Source of the DNA: Charina bottae
Lineage: Eukaryota; Chordata; Lepidosauria; Squamata; Charinaidae
Assembly (NCBI GenBank): GCA_023362775.1
Contig: JALMGJ010000029.1
Location: 7,475,268 to 7,539,267 of the forward strand
Length of the DNA stretch: 64,000 bases
Reading direction: 5' to 3'
The translations under genes were made by a program, and so were the position numbers. Shown here piece after piece: positions 13,108 through 22,773 of this stretch (positions within the stretch are counted from its first letter, which is position 1; the number at the start of each line of letters is the position of its first letter). The notes below the pieces were generated by a model. It was given only the letters and a program-made list of their open reading frames with translations. It did no database searches and had not been told where the DNA came from.

Positions 13108-14026
13108 GTGGACGGTTATCAGTCAGGGGCAGCTCCAGGTCTGCCAAAAATAAGAACAAGTTTGAACCACTTATGGCCTATATCTCGATAAAGTGCTAGT
13201 GTACAAATTAATAGCTCCGCCCACTTACTGGTTCTTCCACGCTTCCTGTTCTCCACTAACATGCAAATCTGCTCGTCTGCTGTCCTCAAAGTGCCTTATA
13301 GTCCAGTGCAAGAAATTATGCTGAAGCTTCAGATCAACAATTTGGATCAGGCCCACGTCAGGACTGAATGTCACTTCTCCCGATGTCAGTGCAGTTCAGG
13401 TGCATTTGGATTTGATGGGCTTGCGCTCAACCATATACAGAGAGTTAATCTACCTACTGCCGATCTGCTATTCTTCAACCATGCACAACAAATCCAGAAC
13501 AAGTATCCAGAACAAGGGAATGAGCCATGGCGCGACTATTCCTATTCCTAACAATATGATTTAAATTGCCGGGGAAGCCAGGCCAGCTCCTTGGATCTCA
13601 ACAGAACTGACCCCCCCCCCAGGGAATCTTTCTTTCTCAGCATGTCTACTCTGGGATTTCACTAGGATTTCTCCTAAATAAAAGATACACAGCAAAGCCA
13701 TTCAGACCTCCTTTGCTCAAAAGTTGAAATGACTTTAACAAAACTCACTCCCAGCGAGGAGTTCCTGGTACTATTGCCTTACACGCCATCCTACGCATTA
13801 GCTCTCCAGCAGCAAGCCTCATTCAGTTCAATGGAACTTATGCTCCAGCTGCTAGACACAGGACTGCGAGTTTAGGGAATGAAACCAAAGCAAGTGGTGT
13901 TTTAAGATTAGCCTCCTCTGGATCCAGTTGACTTGGAAACTGTACACACAACCCATTTAGTTAGGGAGAATATGACAAGAGTTTTACAATGCTCTTGGCC
14001 TTGTTTCAGTGCCATTCCAGACTAAC

Positions 14027-14160
14027 CTATAGACCAGTGTTTCTCAACCTCCGCAACTCTAAGGCGTGTGGACTTCAACTCCCATGGCTGGCTGGGGAAT
14101 TCTGGGAGCTGAAGTCCACACATCTTCAAGTTGCCACTGTTGAGAAACCCTGCTATAGAC
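14027..14160. mobile_element. Palindromic hAT-type MITE with 8-bp TSD
   Basis: The element spans 14035-14152. The duplication CTATAGAC lies at 14027-14034 and 14153-14160, a perfect match. The arms are the same as in the other copies, with a short central deletion. It lies 435 bp downstream of the BHLHE41 stop, so it is probably transcribed in the 3' UTR. Confidence 0.88.
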
Positions 14161-14587
14161 AAATCATTTTTCTGACTCTATTCATATCTAAAGTGCCTAA
14201 AACCACGTATTATGCCCCTCTTGCCTCCTCATTTCAAGATCCTAGAGCCCCCCCCCCCCCCGCCGACTTTTCAAACAAGAATCAACTTCATTGCTATTGA
14301 ACGGCGTTTTCTCATTCGTTTGTTTCAGGGCAAAGCAACCGCGTTACAAAAGTCCTTGTCTTTTAAATATAGGGAAGGGGGAGCGAAATAGGACAGGAGA
14401 AGATCCCCGAGGTTGTTTCCCAAACGACGTTTGCGAAGCAGGAGACGGAGACGGTAGCCATTCGTTTTCCTTTTTTTAAGTAGAGGCAATCCACGGTCAA
14501 CCTAGAAACGTTTCCCTTGGCAGAGGGAGGGCGCCGATGGGAACTTCCTGGGGGTCCAACGCTGGACCGGACCGAAGAGCGTCCCCC

Positions 14588-15651
14588 TTATAAATGCTTC
14601 TCCCGGCTAGGCTGCGAAGGTGGCTTTGGGGAAAGGCGATCCGCGTCTGCGCTCGGCCCAGCTGCCGCGCAGGGGAAGAGGCGGGGAGGGGGCTGAGAAG
14701 GGGAGGCGACCTCTGCAGGAAAGCGGGCGGCTGCCGAAACCGAGCTGCCTTTCTCGGCAGGGGGGGCCAACGTTGCTGCCGCCGCCGCCGCCGCCGCCGC
14801 CACGGAAAGGGAAGGAAAAGCAGCGGCCGCCTGGACGGAAATCCCTGGATAGATCAAAGGGATGGGAGCGCCCGCCGCTCCGGCAGGATAGAGCGATTTC
14901 TCCAGGCTGATCTTGTCAAGGAAGGGTTGCATGTAGGCAGCAGCTGCAGGAGGGGAAATGAAGTAGAAAGGCAAGCAGAAGGGAGCAGCGGGGGGCTGGC
15001 CGAAGAGAGGCCCCGCCGGCCCCCCGCCGGCCCCCCCTCCCAAAGCCATCAGGGAGTTGAGCAGGGCTGGGTCCGCTCTCCCCAGAGATCCAGCCGCCTG
15101 CTCGAGGCTCAGCAACGCCGAGGGACTGCCGCTCTCCAGCCTCCGCCTTTTGGCCCCCGTGGGGGCTTCATCCCCGTCCCCAGCGGGCTCCTGCTTGACG
15201 ACCAAGCCGCCCTGGCTCCTCTCGCACTCCCCTCCGTAGCCGCTGTCCGTGTCGGTGTCGTTCTCCCCGGCCAGCTCCGCGCCGCAGGGGGGCAGGGGGG
15301 CGTTAGGGGGGCCGCGCCAATTCTGAGTCCTCTGGATGACGGGCACGCAGTTCGGCTGGCTCTCCTGCTTCAGGCCCCCGCCGGGGTGCTGGTGCTGCCC
15401 GCCGGGCGAAGCCGAGGGCGGAGGGCATGTTCCTTTGCCCCCCCGGAGCTTTGGGATCAAGAGCGGAGAGCCGGGGAGGAACCGGGTGCAAACCGAGTGC
15501 AGATGGCTGATGAGCTGGACGCGGCGCTGCTCCTGCGCGGCCCAGCTGTCGCAGCCAGAGAGGTAGCGCAAGACTTCTTTGGTGCAGGTCTGGAATCCGG
15601 AGTGAAAAGCATCCAGGTCCGACTGCGGAGGAGACTTCAGAGATCTTTCTC
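14588..15651 (-). CDS. BHLHE41: BHLHE41 exon 5: Orange domain and C-terminal repression region
   Basis: The largest coding exon, entered from acceptor 'ttactgcag' and ending at the stop codon at 14588. It encodes residues 118-470 (plus part of 117). The Orange domain starts near residue 131 (FHSGFQTC, then KEVLRYLS). Conserved blocks follow: CVPVIQRTQ, ENDTDTDSGYGGE, VKQEP (a sumoylation-type site) and PFCLPFYFISP with QPFLDK. A run of nine alanines, encoded by a GCC repeat at about 14778-14802, sits where human DEC2 has a longer alanine tract. There is no C-terminal WRPW, as expected for DEC proteins rather than HES. The exon is very GC-rich. The total length of about 470 residues compares with about 482 in human. 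The assignment to BHLHE41 rather than BHLHE40 rests on the alanine/glycine-rich tail and on SSPN as neighbour. Confidence 0.95.
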
Positions 15652-15775
15652 CTGCAGTAAGAGCAAGCGGGAAGGATGAAAAATGCCACGAATGATCTCA
15701 CACCACCATTAAGATCCCTGCGTCTGCTGCCCCCAAACCAAGAATGGCACAGTTTGGCTGCCGGCTTAATCAAAT

Positions 15776-15917
15776 CTCTGGATCAGTGTTTCTCAACCTC
15801 GGCGACTTGAAGATGTGTGGACTTCAACTCCCAGAATTCACCAGCCAGCTGGGGAATTCTGGGAGTTGAAGTCCACACATCTTCAAGTCGCCGAGGTTGA
15901 GAAACGCTGATCTAGAT
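15776..15917. mobile_element. Palindromic hAT-type MITE in BHLHE41 intron 4
   Basis: The element spans 15784-15909. Its two arms are near-perfect inverted repeats, with 'ggcgacttgaagatgtgtgg' matching its mirror. The 8-bp flanks CTCTGGAT and ATCTAGAT agree at six of eight positions, consistent with an aged duplication. It lies about 125 bp upstream of exon 5 in transcript direction, close to the branch-point zone. Confidence 0.8.
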
Positions 15918-16062
15918 TTTATATTCAAAAAGAAAATAGGAAAAGTAGCAAGCTTCTGATTCAACGTTCTCAGCAGCTGGTCTAGAACAGGTCCTTATGG
16001 GCAACAGGTATTCAAACAGGTAACTCATTAAAGCTCCAATCCTTAATTAATTTACTTGAGCT

Positions 16063-16305
16063 TAAGCTTTGGTGTAGTGGTTAAAGACACTGGACTAGAA
16101 GCCGGGGGAGACTGTGAGTTCTATTCCTGCCTTTGGCATGGAGCCAGCTAGATGACCTTGGGCCAGTCCCTCTCTCTCAGCCCTAGGAAGGAGGCAATGG
16201 CAAACCACTTCTGAAAATGCTGCCAAGAAAACTGCAGGCTTGTCCGGGCATTCGCCAGGAGTCAAGACTGACTTGAAGGCCCAAAAACAAAAACAAAAAC
16301 AAAAA
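16063..16305 (+). repeat. tRNA-derived SINE ('ttggtgtagtggtt' family)
   Basis: The head is 'ttggtgtagtggttaaagac', followed by 'gaccttgggccagtccctct', 'gcaatggcaaaccacttctg' and 'gccaagaaaactgcagg'. It ends in an A-rich (CAAAAA)n tail. It is the same family as the copies at 16964 and 22774 and lies in BHLHE41 intron 4, antisense to the gene. Confidence 0.8.
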
Positions 16306-16465
16306 AAACCCTCAATGAAATGGGATTTACTTTCAAGTAAACCTAGTCAGGAGCAACTGCGGAGAAACACTCCTATCATTTCCTTCCTTTTTTTCCTTGC
16401 GGCTCCATTTCATTTGGATCTACCACCTCTCTTACGTTCTTTCTGGGCTATGCTTTTTTGCTTAC

Positions 16466-16577
16466 CGTTCTGTAGAGCAATTATTTTCTGATGCTGCTGT
16501 TCTGTTAAGGCAGTTAAAGTTTTTAGGTGTTTCAAAGTTAATTCCAAAACTACCGCTTTCTCCAGATGCCCTAATGT
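16466..16577 (-). CDS. BHLHE41: BHLHE41 exon 4: helix 2 of the bHLH
   Basis: The acceptor 'tttccag' precedes 16577 and the donor 'gtaagc' starts at 16465. The exon encodes residues 80-116 plus the first base of Gly117. The peptide begins TLGHLEKAVVLELTLKHLK and ends QKIIALQN, which is the second helix of the dimerisation domain and nearly invariant among vertebrate DEC2 proteins. Phase is consistent with exons 3 and 5. Confidence 0.96.
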
Positions 16578-16963
16578 CTGGAAAGGAAAAGAGAGGTCTA
16601 TAGGATTATTCACACTAGCATGTAATCTTCTACCCTGTTTCCCAAAGTTCATTACAATCTCGTTGAAAGGAATCCTGTCTCACTCTGCCACGGCATGTGA
16701 AATTGCACCCCCTTTTAAACTTCATAAATGTGGGATGGTGTGGAGTAGGGTTTTTTTTTTCTTGCATGTCTACAAAAGTCCTTTGGGATAAAAAGCATCT
16801 GCTACATTCTTGGGAAGGCTTAAGGCTTGGGAGAAATGGATAAAATGTAGGGTGCCTTAGAATCCTAGGACACGAACCCCTCCAGAAAAATCAATTCCAA
16901 GCCAACACAATGTTAAAAGCATTCACATTCGCTTCATGCACATTTACTCAGGAGTAAGCCCCA

Positions 16964-17208
16964 CGGGAGCCAGTTTGGTGCAGTGGTTAAGGCACCAGGC
17001 TAGAAACCGGGAGACGGAGTTCTAGTCCTGCCTTTGGCCCGAAGCCAGCTGCGGGACCTTGGGCCAGTCCCTCTCTCTCAGCCCCAGGAAGGAGGCAATG
17101 GCAAACCACTTCTGAAAAGCCTTGCCAAGAAAACTGCAGGGACTTGTCCAGACAGTCGCCAGGTGTCAACACTGACTCAAAGGCACCAAAAAAAAAAAAA
17201 AAAAAAAG
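16964..17208 (+). repeat. tRNA-derived SINE with A tail
   Basis: The head is 'ccagtttggtgcagtggtta'. The body has 'accttgggccagtccctctc' and 'aaccacttctgaaaag', then 'ttgtccagacagtcgccagg' and a 3' poly(A) of about 20. It lies in BHLHE41 intron 3, antisense to the gene. Confidence 0.82.
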
Positions 17209-17523
17209 CTCCAGGTGGCTCCAGGGAATTTGTTTCTCAATAATCAGAGATAGGCATGAGATGTCACTTCAATTAGAGACAACCCCAATATATTTAGGCT
17301 TACTAAAAAGTGCAAACGATTGCTGTAGTAGCAGCCACATCTGCTCCCAAGTAAGTTTCATAACATTCAAAGAAACTTGTCGCCCCCTTAACGGTTTCAG
17401 TGCACTCCACTGGCTGTGAAAGATTCTCTAAGGTCTCTGCCACGGGGTGGTGTTGCAAGTGACACAAAGACAAGGCAAATGTACCAACTGGGATTTGGAG
17501 CCAGACAGACAGGCAGAACTCAC

Positions 17524-17631
17524 GGTCAATTTCAGGTGTTCGGGTAACAAGTCCTTCAACTGAGCGATGCACTCGTTAATCCGGTCCCGCCTCTTCTTCT
17601 CGATCAGTCGGTGGGGCAGTTTGTAGGTTTC
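17524..17631 (-). CDS. BHLHE41: BHLHE41 exon 3: basic region, helix 1 and loop
   Basis: An acceptor ending 'attag' precedes 17631 and the donor 'gtgagt' begins at 17523. The exon encodes residues 44-79. The basic region reads KLPHRLIEKKRRDRINECI. The proline at about residue 49 is the feature shared by HES/HEY/DEC repressors, and the glutamate at about 54 is the E-box-contacting residue. Helix 1 continues AQLKDLLPEHLKLT. The length is an exact multiple of three, as in human. Confidence 0.97.
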
Positions 17632-17873
17632 CTAATTAGGGAAGCAGAAGGAAAAGGGGCAATTTGAAAAGGCCGACCGCTCGGTTCTTCCCTGGGGCCA
17701 CGTTTGGCACGCTCCAAAGCAGGTTTTTGCAAAGTTGTTTATGGGCGGAAATAATTAAAAGCGAAAACCCAAACCTGAATCGCCCCCTTTTTATAACCCA
17801 AAAGAAGTCACCCGCGGGACAGAGAAGGGCTGCTGCGCGCGGCTGGGGAAGAGCCTCAGAAACTGGTTCGTAC

Positions 17874-17937
17874 CTTGCTCTCGTCCCGCTTCATGCTTCT
17901 CCTGGACCTGCACATATGCGAGGAAGAATAATCCAGC
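17874..17937 (-). CDS. BHLHE41: BHLHE41 exon 2
   Basis: The acceptor 'cttctgcag' precedes 17937 and the donor 'gtacga' begins at 17873. The exon completes Gly22 and encodes residues 23-43, LDYSSSHMC followed by RSRRSMKRDESK. The human counterpart has the same LDYSS.YMC and SMKRDD pattern. This is the N-terminal extension in front of the basic region. Confidence 0.95.
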
Positions 17938-18048
17938 CTGCAGAAGGAAGGAAAAAGCGGAAAGAGGGCTCCGTCTTCGGCGAAGGATACATCTCCCGCG
18001 TCTGCTTGGCATAGGCACAACGTACAGGCGTTGTCAGGAGGAGCAGGA

Positions 18049-18054
18049 CACGTG
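18049..18054. promoter_or_regulatory. E-box CACGTG in BHLHE41 intron 1
   Basis: A perfect palindromic CACGTG in the GC-rich first intron. CLOCK/BMAL1 and DEC proteins bind this sequence, and DEC genes are known to be autoregulated through E-boxes. Use of this copy is inferred. Confidence 0.45.
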
Positions 18055-18119
18055 CGCTTCCCGAGGACGCCCAGCCAAAGATGCGCAGCTAAATCCCTCG
18101 CCGCGGAGCGGGACAGCGC

Positions 18120-18168
18120 GCGCGCGCACACACACACACACACACACTCTCACACACACACACGGTTC
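18120..18168. repeat. CG/CA dinucleotide run in BHLHE41 intron 1
   Basis: Read directly: alternating GCGCGC followed by (AC)n, interrupted once by CTCT. Alternating purine-pyrimidine of this sort can adopt Z-DNA. Confidence 0.85.
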
Positions 18169-18227
18169 AGTTCTGTTTTTTTTAAAAAAAGCGACCTGTC
18201 CCGGCTTTGCAATGCTGGCGGTCACTC

Positions 18228-18255
18228 AAAATCGTCGTCGTCGTCGTCGTCGTCG

Positions 18256-18288
<33 letters not shown>

Positions 18289-18290
18289 CA
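18228..18290. repeat. Trinucleotide arrays beside the BHLHE41 exon 1 donor
   Basis: On the plus strand (GTC)n runs into (ATC)n, about 20 units together. On the transcribed strand it reads (GAT)n then (GAC)n and begins only about 22 nt downstream of the exon 1 splice donor at 18312. Confidence 0.9.
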
Positions 18291-18312
18291 CTTGGCCAGC
18301 CAGTGGCCTTAC

Positions 18313-18377
18313 CCTCTCATGTCCCGAAGCTGCTCCAAAAACGGCCTTTCTTGCAGCCGCGGGATCTCTTCATCCAT
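18313..18377 (-). CDS. BHLHE41: BHLHE41 exon 1 (start codon)
   Basis: BHLHE41 (DEC2/SHARP1) is a nuclear transcriptional repressor. It binds E-boxes, represses CLOCK/BMAL1 targets and influences sleep, differentiation and metabolism. This exon encodes MDEEIPRLQERPFLEQLRD and ends inside the Gly22 codon at donor 'gtaagg' (18312). Human DEC2 starts with the same MDE.IP.LQER pattern, which fixes the start at 18377 although longer upstream open frames exist. The five exons join without a frameshift or stop. The gene is compact, about 3.8 kb from start to stop, within CpG-rich DNA. It reads away from SSPN, which is divergent on the other strand about 16 kb away. Confidence 0.95.
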
Positions 18378-18637
18378 GTTGGGCCAGAGCTGTCTTCCTG
18401 AGCTGTAGCTTCGGGAGCCCTGGACGATGGCCGAGCGAGCCAGGGGCGCAGGCAGCCAGGGCTTCCTTGCTTCCCCCCCCACCCCTTTGAGCGTTTGGGG
18501 GTGGAGGTGCAAGCTGGAAGGTCGCCTTTCTCCCGCCCCGCTCTCTGAGGCGCGCACGCCGGGCGGGTCGCTGGCCCTCGCTGCTCAGGCGCTTGGCCGC
18601 AGGGCACACGCGTCGCCAGCCAACCCAGCACCCGGCT

Positions 18638-18643
18638 CACGTG
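18638..18643. promoter_or_regulatory. E-box CACGTG upstream of BHLHE41
   Basis: A perfect CACGTG 261 bp upstream of the start codon, within the CpG island ('cggctcacgtgcgg'). Autorepression of DEC genes and CLOCK/BMAL1 activation through promoter E-boxes is established. That this copy is the active one is inferred. Confidence 0.5.
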
Positions 18644-19892
18644 CGGAACGTACCGTGCGAACTCGGGGCTGGGGAGGAGGGCAGGGCGCGGGACGGGACG
18701 GGAGGAGGGACGTCGGGAGGCGGGGACAGCTGGCCAAGGCGACCGGAACGGGCGGAGGGGGACGGCGACAACTTGGCCAGGCGGTCGCCCTCCTCCTCCT
18801 CCCGAGTCAGGCGCAGGGGAAGGGAAGGGGTCCTGGGCGGCCGCGGGAGGCAGCCCCCCTTCCAGCAGCGGCAGGGGCTTCAGCGCAATCTAGGAGCAAG
18901 GCGGGCCCGTCGAGCCAGCGGACTCCGTCGGGACTTCCGCCCGCCCTTGGGGCTGCGGACCCCGGCAGCTTCGCCCGGGGAAGCGGTCCGGCTGAACGCG
19001 GGGGGAGCCCGGGAGGATGAGATCGCGCACGGGCGGGCGGGTTGTCTCCCCGGGGCTGCTGGGCACCTGCCCAGGATCGGAGGGGAAGGGCGCGGGGTCA
19101 GGGTAAACCCCGCGAATGGGAACCTTTACTCGGAAAGAAACCCCCTTGGAGTCAGCGGGAATCCCCCCGCAGTTCAGGCTGGCGCGTAGGGCTCCCCGCT
19201 TCTGCAGGCCCCGCTGGACCGAGAGCGTCGGTGCGCCGGCTGCGTCGAGGCGCGTTTATGGCAGAACGGCTCCGCTTAAGGAACCCAAAGCTTCGCCTCC
19301 TCCCATGTCCAGGGAGTGAAGGCTGCCCTCCCCGCCGGGCTCTCACAGACCGGCCTCTGCTGCGGGGAGACGCCGATCCACTGGATTCCCCAGCGGGCTG
19401 CAGCCCAAACGCGCGGGCGCCTTGAAACAGAAGGCTGGCGGGGAGCCTGGGGCGCCCGTTTAGCCCGGCGGCTGTGCCCGCTCCAGGCTGGCGAGCGGCT
19501 GCTCCTCCCCGCTCCCTTCGGAAGGGAAGCGCCGCGATCCGGATTAACTGGGTCGCGCGGTGCCTGGCGAGGGCACGCGACGGGTCCGGGCGCCCCCATC
19601 AGCCTTCCGCCGCTGAAGGCCGGCTGGGGCGGGCGAACTCCTCGCCCACTACAGCTGGCCCCTTAAAAAAAAAAGGCAGGCAGGCAGGGAAGCCCCTCCT
19701 CCGCAATCTGTCTCAAGCTGGTACGAGCACAAGGCGAGCAACGTGAGGCACCCCGCGCCGCGACTGCAGGCTCTAAGGACTCTCTTGTTGCAAGCCTGGG
19801 AGCCGGGCCAATGCAGCGAAGCGCCCCCCCCCCCCCAAATCAAGCAGGGATGAGCTGGGGAGGGGAGATCGGCGGGGGAGGATGGGCTAGGG

Positions 19893-19935
19893 CAGTGTTT
19901 CTCAACCTTGGCAACCTCGAAGATGTGTGGACTTT
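19893..19935. repeat. Truncated MITE (left arm only)
   Basis: It begins CAGTGTTTCTCAACCTTGG and stops after 'agatgtgtggactt'. Only the first 43 bp of the palindromic hAT-type MITE remain, at the edge of the BHLHE41 CpG island. Confidence 0.7.
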
Positions 19936-19939
19936 TTTC

Positions 19940-20810
19940 ACTCGCCCTGTAGGTGCCTGTGTGGATGTCTTGGTAGCAATGTGGAAGTGACTTCTATTCC
20001 ATTCTTCTTCTTCCCCATCTAGCCGGCATCATTAATATTCAACATTAATCTCCCATCCAGGTATTAAACCAGGCCTGAGCCTGCATAGCTCCCAAACTGA
20101 AATTAGGTATTAGATCAGCTGAATCTTTGTGCATTTCCAATGGTCTGCAGATTTTCCCACTTTCTGGACAAGACCAGAATTCATTCCTGAGTTCAGTTGA
20201 TACTCTTAGAAATATAAGTCAATCCCAGTATTTAGGAACAATTCTGGAGATACCACATTATGACACATCCTTATATAATGGCACTTACATTTATTAACAA
20301 CTTTTTAAAGTAGCATTATATAACCTTGTAAAACAGTATGGTTCAGCTTTATTGATAATAGGAAGTGTTCTAATCCTAGCAAAACATCAGGCGCTGTGCT
20401 TTAATGAGCATTTTGATTATTAAGGAAAAAGCTTTCATAAACAGTGGTTTGATTAACATAAGCTAAATTTGTCACAAACAGCAAATTAATAGGGAGTAAG
20501 TCTCATCAGTGCATTTTTATTTAAATGAAAACCAAGTCACAGAATTTAGCCAACAAAGTTGAAATAATAGAAACAAGTATTCATATACGCTGAAGCCTAT
20601 TAATATTATCATATTAATATAATGTATTAATCTGGTCCTCTGAACAACTTGGGGCTAGGTTACATGAATTTTATCAGCCTGCTAGATATTGTTCATCTTC
20701 AGAGGTAGAGCAGTCATCTGCTGAAGCTCCTAGACTGCTGCTTGATGGTGTCACCAAGATGGGTCTTCTCCTTGGTGGCACCTTGTCCTATGAAATATCT
20801 TCTCCCTTGC
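19940..20810. other. Intergenic AT-rich sequence, nothing recognised
   Basis: Composition drops abruptly to AT-rich beyond the CpG island. I see no open frame, repeat family or RNA gene that can be supported. Confidence 0.5.
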
Positions 20811-21059
20811 CCCCAACATAGGCTGACCATATTTCCCTGAGACGGAAACGGGACCCTAACGCGCACACGTATGTGCGCCGGCACACCGGCACACGCGTGG
20901 GCGCAGGCGCACACACTGGCACGCGCGCGCACGCATTCCATCCCTTCCAAAACGGGACGAAATTGAGCTTTTAAAGAAAAAGGCGGTCCGGTCCGGAAAA
21001 GGTAAAAAAAACGGGACTGCCCCGTTCAAAATGGGACTTATGGTCAACCTACTCCAACA
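20811..21059. mobile_element. Non-autonomous DNA transposon, 8-bp TSD, hAT-like
   Basis: The element spans 20819-21051. The terminal inverted repeat TAGGCTGACCATA at the left matches TATGGTCAACCTA at the right, with one mismatch. The flanks CCCCAACA (20811-20818) and CTCCAACA (21052-21059) agree in seven of eight bases. The interior holds CG-rich 'gcacac' runs and 'acgggac' repeats, with no transposase. Confidence 0.72.
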
Positions 21060-21587
21060 CTGAGATGTCTCTTCTTGTCTTTCCCAGCTATTAAATGCCT
21101 TTGTGTTGTTTTTCACATTTAATGATTGTTTCTGTCTTCTCATTATCCTGGTTTTCTTTCGGTTTTGTATTTTAAACTCCTTTGGGATTCTGGCCAGCGA
21201 GAAGCCATAGAGAAAGATTTGAAAGACGCAGGGGAGGTCAAACTCTGCAAGATGGCAGGTATGACTTTGCAAATGGGGCAGGGCTTCAGTTGCAGGGCAG
21301 GGCTTCAGGGTCCACATCGCACCTGACAACTTGCCGATTTTGACACACACCCCTGATGTGGACACCCCAGGAGAGTCCACAGGCAGTAATATTTTTAAAA
21401 AAGTCAAAATGGTGACGGTCACTACGTAATTTAAGTCCTGTGCCTTTTTTACCCTGCATAGGTTGGTGCCTTTAGAAACAGGTGACTTAAGTGTCTTAAA
21501 TAAGTAAACCCGTAGGACAGCAGTAAACCCCAAGCGCCCCATTATTCAAGAACACCCCTAAAGTTCCCAGGTGGGTATAGCCCCAGT

Positions 21588-21865
21588 GTTTAGACCAGTG
21601 TTTCTCAACCTTGGCAACTTGAAGATGTGTGGACTTCAACTCCCAGAATTCCCCAGCCAGCATGGCTGGCTGGGGAATTCTGGGAGTTGAAGTCCACACA
21701 TCTTCAAGTTGCCAAGGTTGAGAAACACTGTTCTAAGGAAAGGCTCCTGCAGTGGAAAGAGATGTGGCACCGTAGACCATATGTGGCATATGCTGGCTGG
21801 GGAATTCTGGGAGTTGAAGTCCACACATCTTCAAGTTGCTAAGGCTGAGAAACACTGGTTTAGAC
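21588..21865. mobile_element. Composite palindromic MITE with captured DNA
   Basis: A perfect palindromic MITE (21596-21730) is followed by about 60 bp of other DNA starting TTCTAAGGAAAGGC, then a second MITE right arm ending 21857. The whole block is bounded by an 8-bp duplication, GTTTAGAC, at 21588-21595 and 21858-21865. The outer ends therefore moved together as one unit. The captured DNA matches the right flank of the MITE at 34818-34952. Confidence 0.85.
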
Positions 21866-22019
21866 CTTTTCTGTGGCTTTTCTGGGTTTTAAGGGAGAAT
21901 AACTGTGTGTTATTCTTGATTGATGTACCTGCCCTTACAGGAAAAAAAGCAGAACACCAGGTTCCAACTTCTCTGGTCTATTTAAACATTTACCAGTAGT
22001 GAACACACTTAGAGAGCAA

Positions 22020-22770
22020 ATATTATCTTTGTTCCAAGGGAAACTGACAAAAGGTCAATATGAAGAGAACTTTACTACGGCAGCTGTTGCCATCAAACTG
22101 CAGAATAATTTTGCTTCCCAGCTCACATTCTGATTTTACTTTTATATAAAGATTGCTGTTATTATTCTAGAAGTATGGAAAGCATTTTTCTTTCTTAGTT
22201 TCCTTTCTGGTCATTGTCTGGCAAGTTGGCTTTAAGAAAAGAACAGCGCATCACTTCTTAAATCCGTAAAAGGGACAGCAGAAAAGAGTGGTCAAATGCT
22301 CGATGTCTTGGCCTACAGATCATTTTGATGGCACTTCAGCTGCTGATTAAAACCCTTAACCAGATCAAGTGATTGCTCCCAGAGCAGAATATTACTGACA
22401 AAATGATCTCCTTTCATGAACTATATTAGTTCTTTCTCGGGTGACCAAAATATGAATGGATTCTGAAGGCACAAATGTGCTTTTCATGCTTTGGATTTGC
22501 CATTCGCCCTATTTTCATTATTTTAATTCCAAGCGTAGAACATATAGTATGTTTCTTATACATTAATCCTTCCTCTTCTTTTTAGGAAAAAAAAACACAC
22601 ATTCTAACTGCAAAACTGCCCTCGAGACACAGGGCAAGTGTATAGAAGATCCCATTGCTGATCAGCAACAACTTTGGTGCAAATGTGCAAAATTGGGGTT
22701 CGTGGTTTGGCAGTTTGATCCTCCGGAGGGCAAAAAAAAAAAAGGCTTGGGCTGATTCCTACTGGATTTT
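22020..22770. other. Intergenic sequence, nothing recognised
   Basis: AT-rich, with no supported gene or named repeat. Confidence 0.5.
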
Positions 22771-22773
22771 TTT

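Larger units (their letters stand above)
11399..14587 (-). other. BHLHE41: Probable BHLHE41 3' untranslated region
   Basis: This lies directly downstream of the BHLHE41 stop codon on the minus strand. Possible AATAAA poly(A) signals on the minus strand lie at 11404-11399 and a little further upstream near 11450. The region is AT-rich in its distal part and has no competing gene. Two palindromic MITEs (12462-12587 and 14035-14152) lie inside it. The exact cleavage site cannot be read from sequence. The human 3' UTR is about 2 kb, so a nearer poly(A) site is possible. Confidence 0.4.
17780..19850. promoter_or_regulatory. CpG-rich region over BHLHE41 exons 1-2 and promoter
   Basis: Base composition changes sharply to G+C-rich with frequent CG dinucleotides, Sp1-like GGGCGG/GGCGGG boxes and no long simple repeats upstream of 18400. 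The region covers exons 1 and 2 and about 1.5 kb upstream of the start codon. Many long open frames occur here on both strands because stop codons are rare in such sequence; I do not regard them as genes. The transcription start cannot be fixed by eye. Confidence 0.75.

Noticed and set aside
14594..15679. A 361-codon plus-strand open frame opposite BHLHE41 exon 5
   Set aside because: It is the antisense shadow of a GC-rich coding exon, where stop codons are scarce. It has no recognisable domain, is extremely Arg-rich, and the minus-strand frame matches BHLHE41 with correct splice sites.
18427..19666. Several long open frames (up to 198 codons) on both strands upstream of BHLHE41
   Set aside because: They lie in a CpG island, overlap each other in many frames, are Arg/Gly/Pro/Ala-rich and show no domain. 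Base composition explains them.
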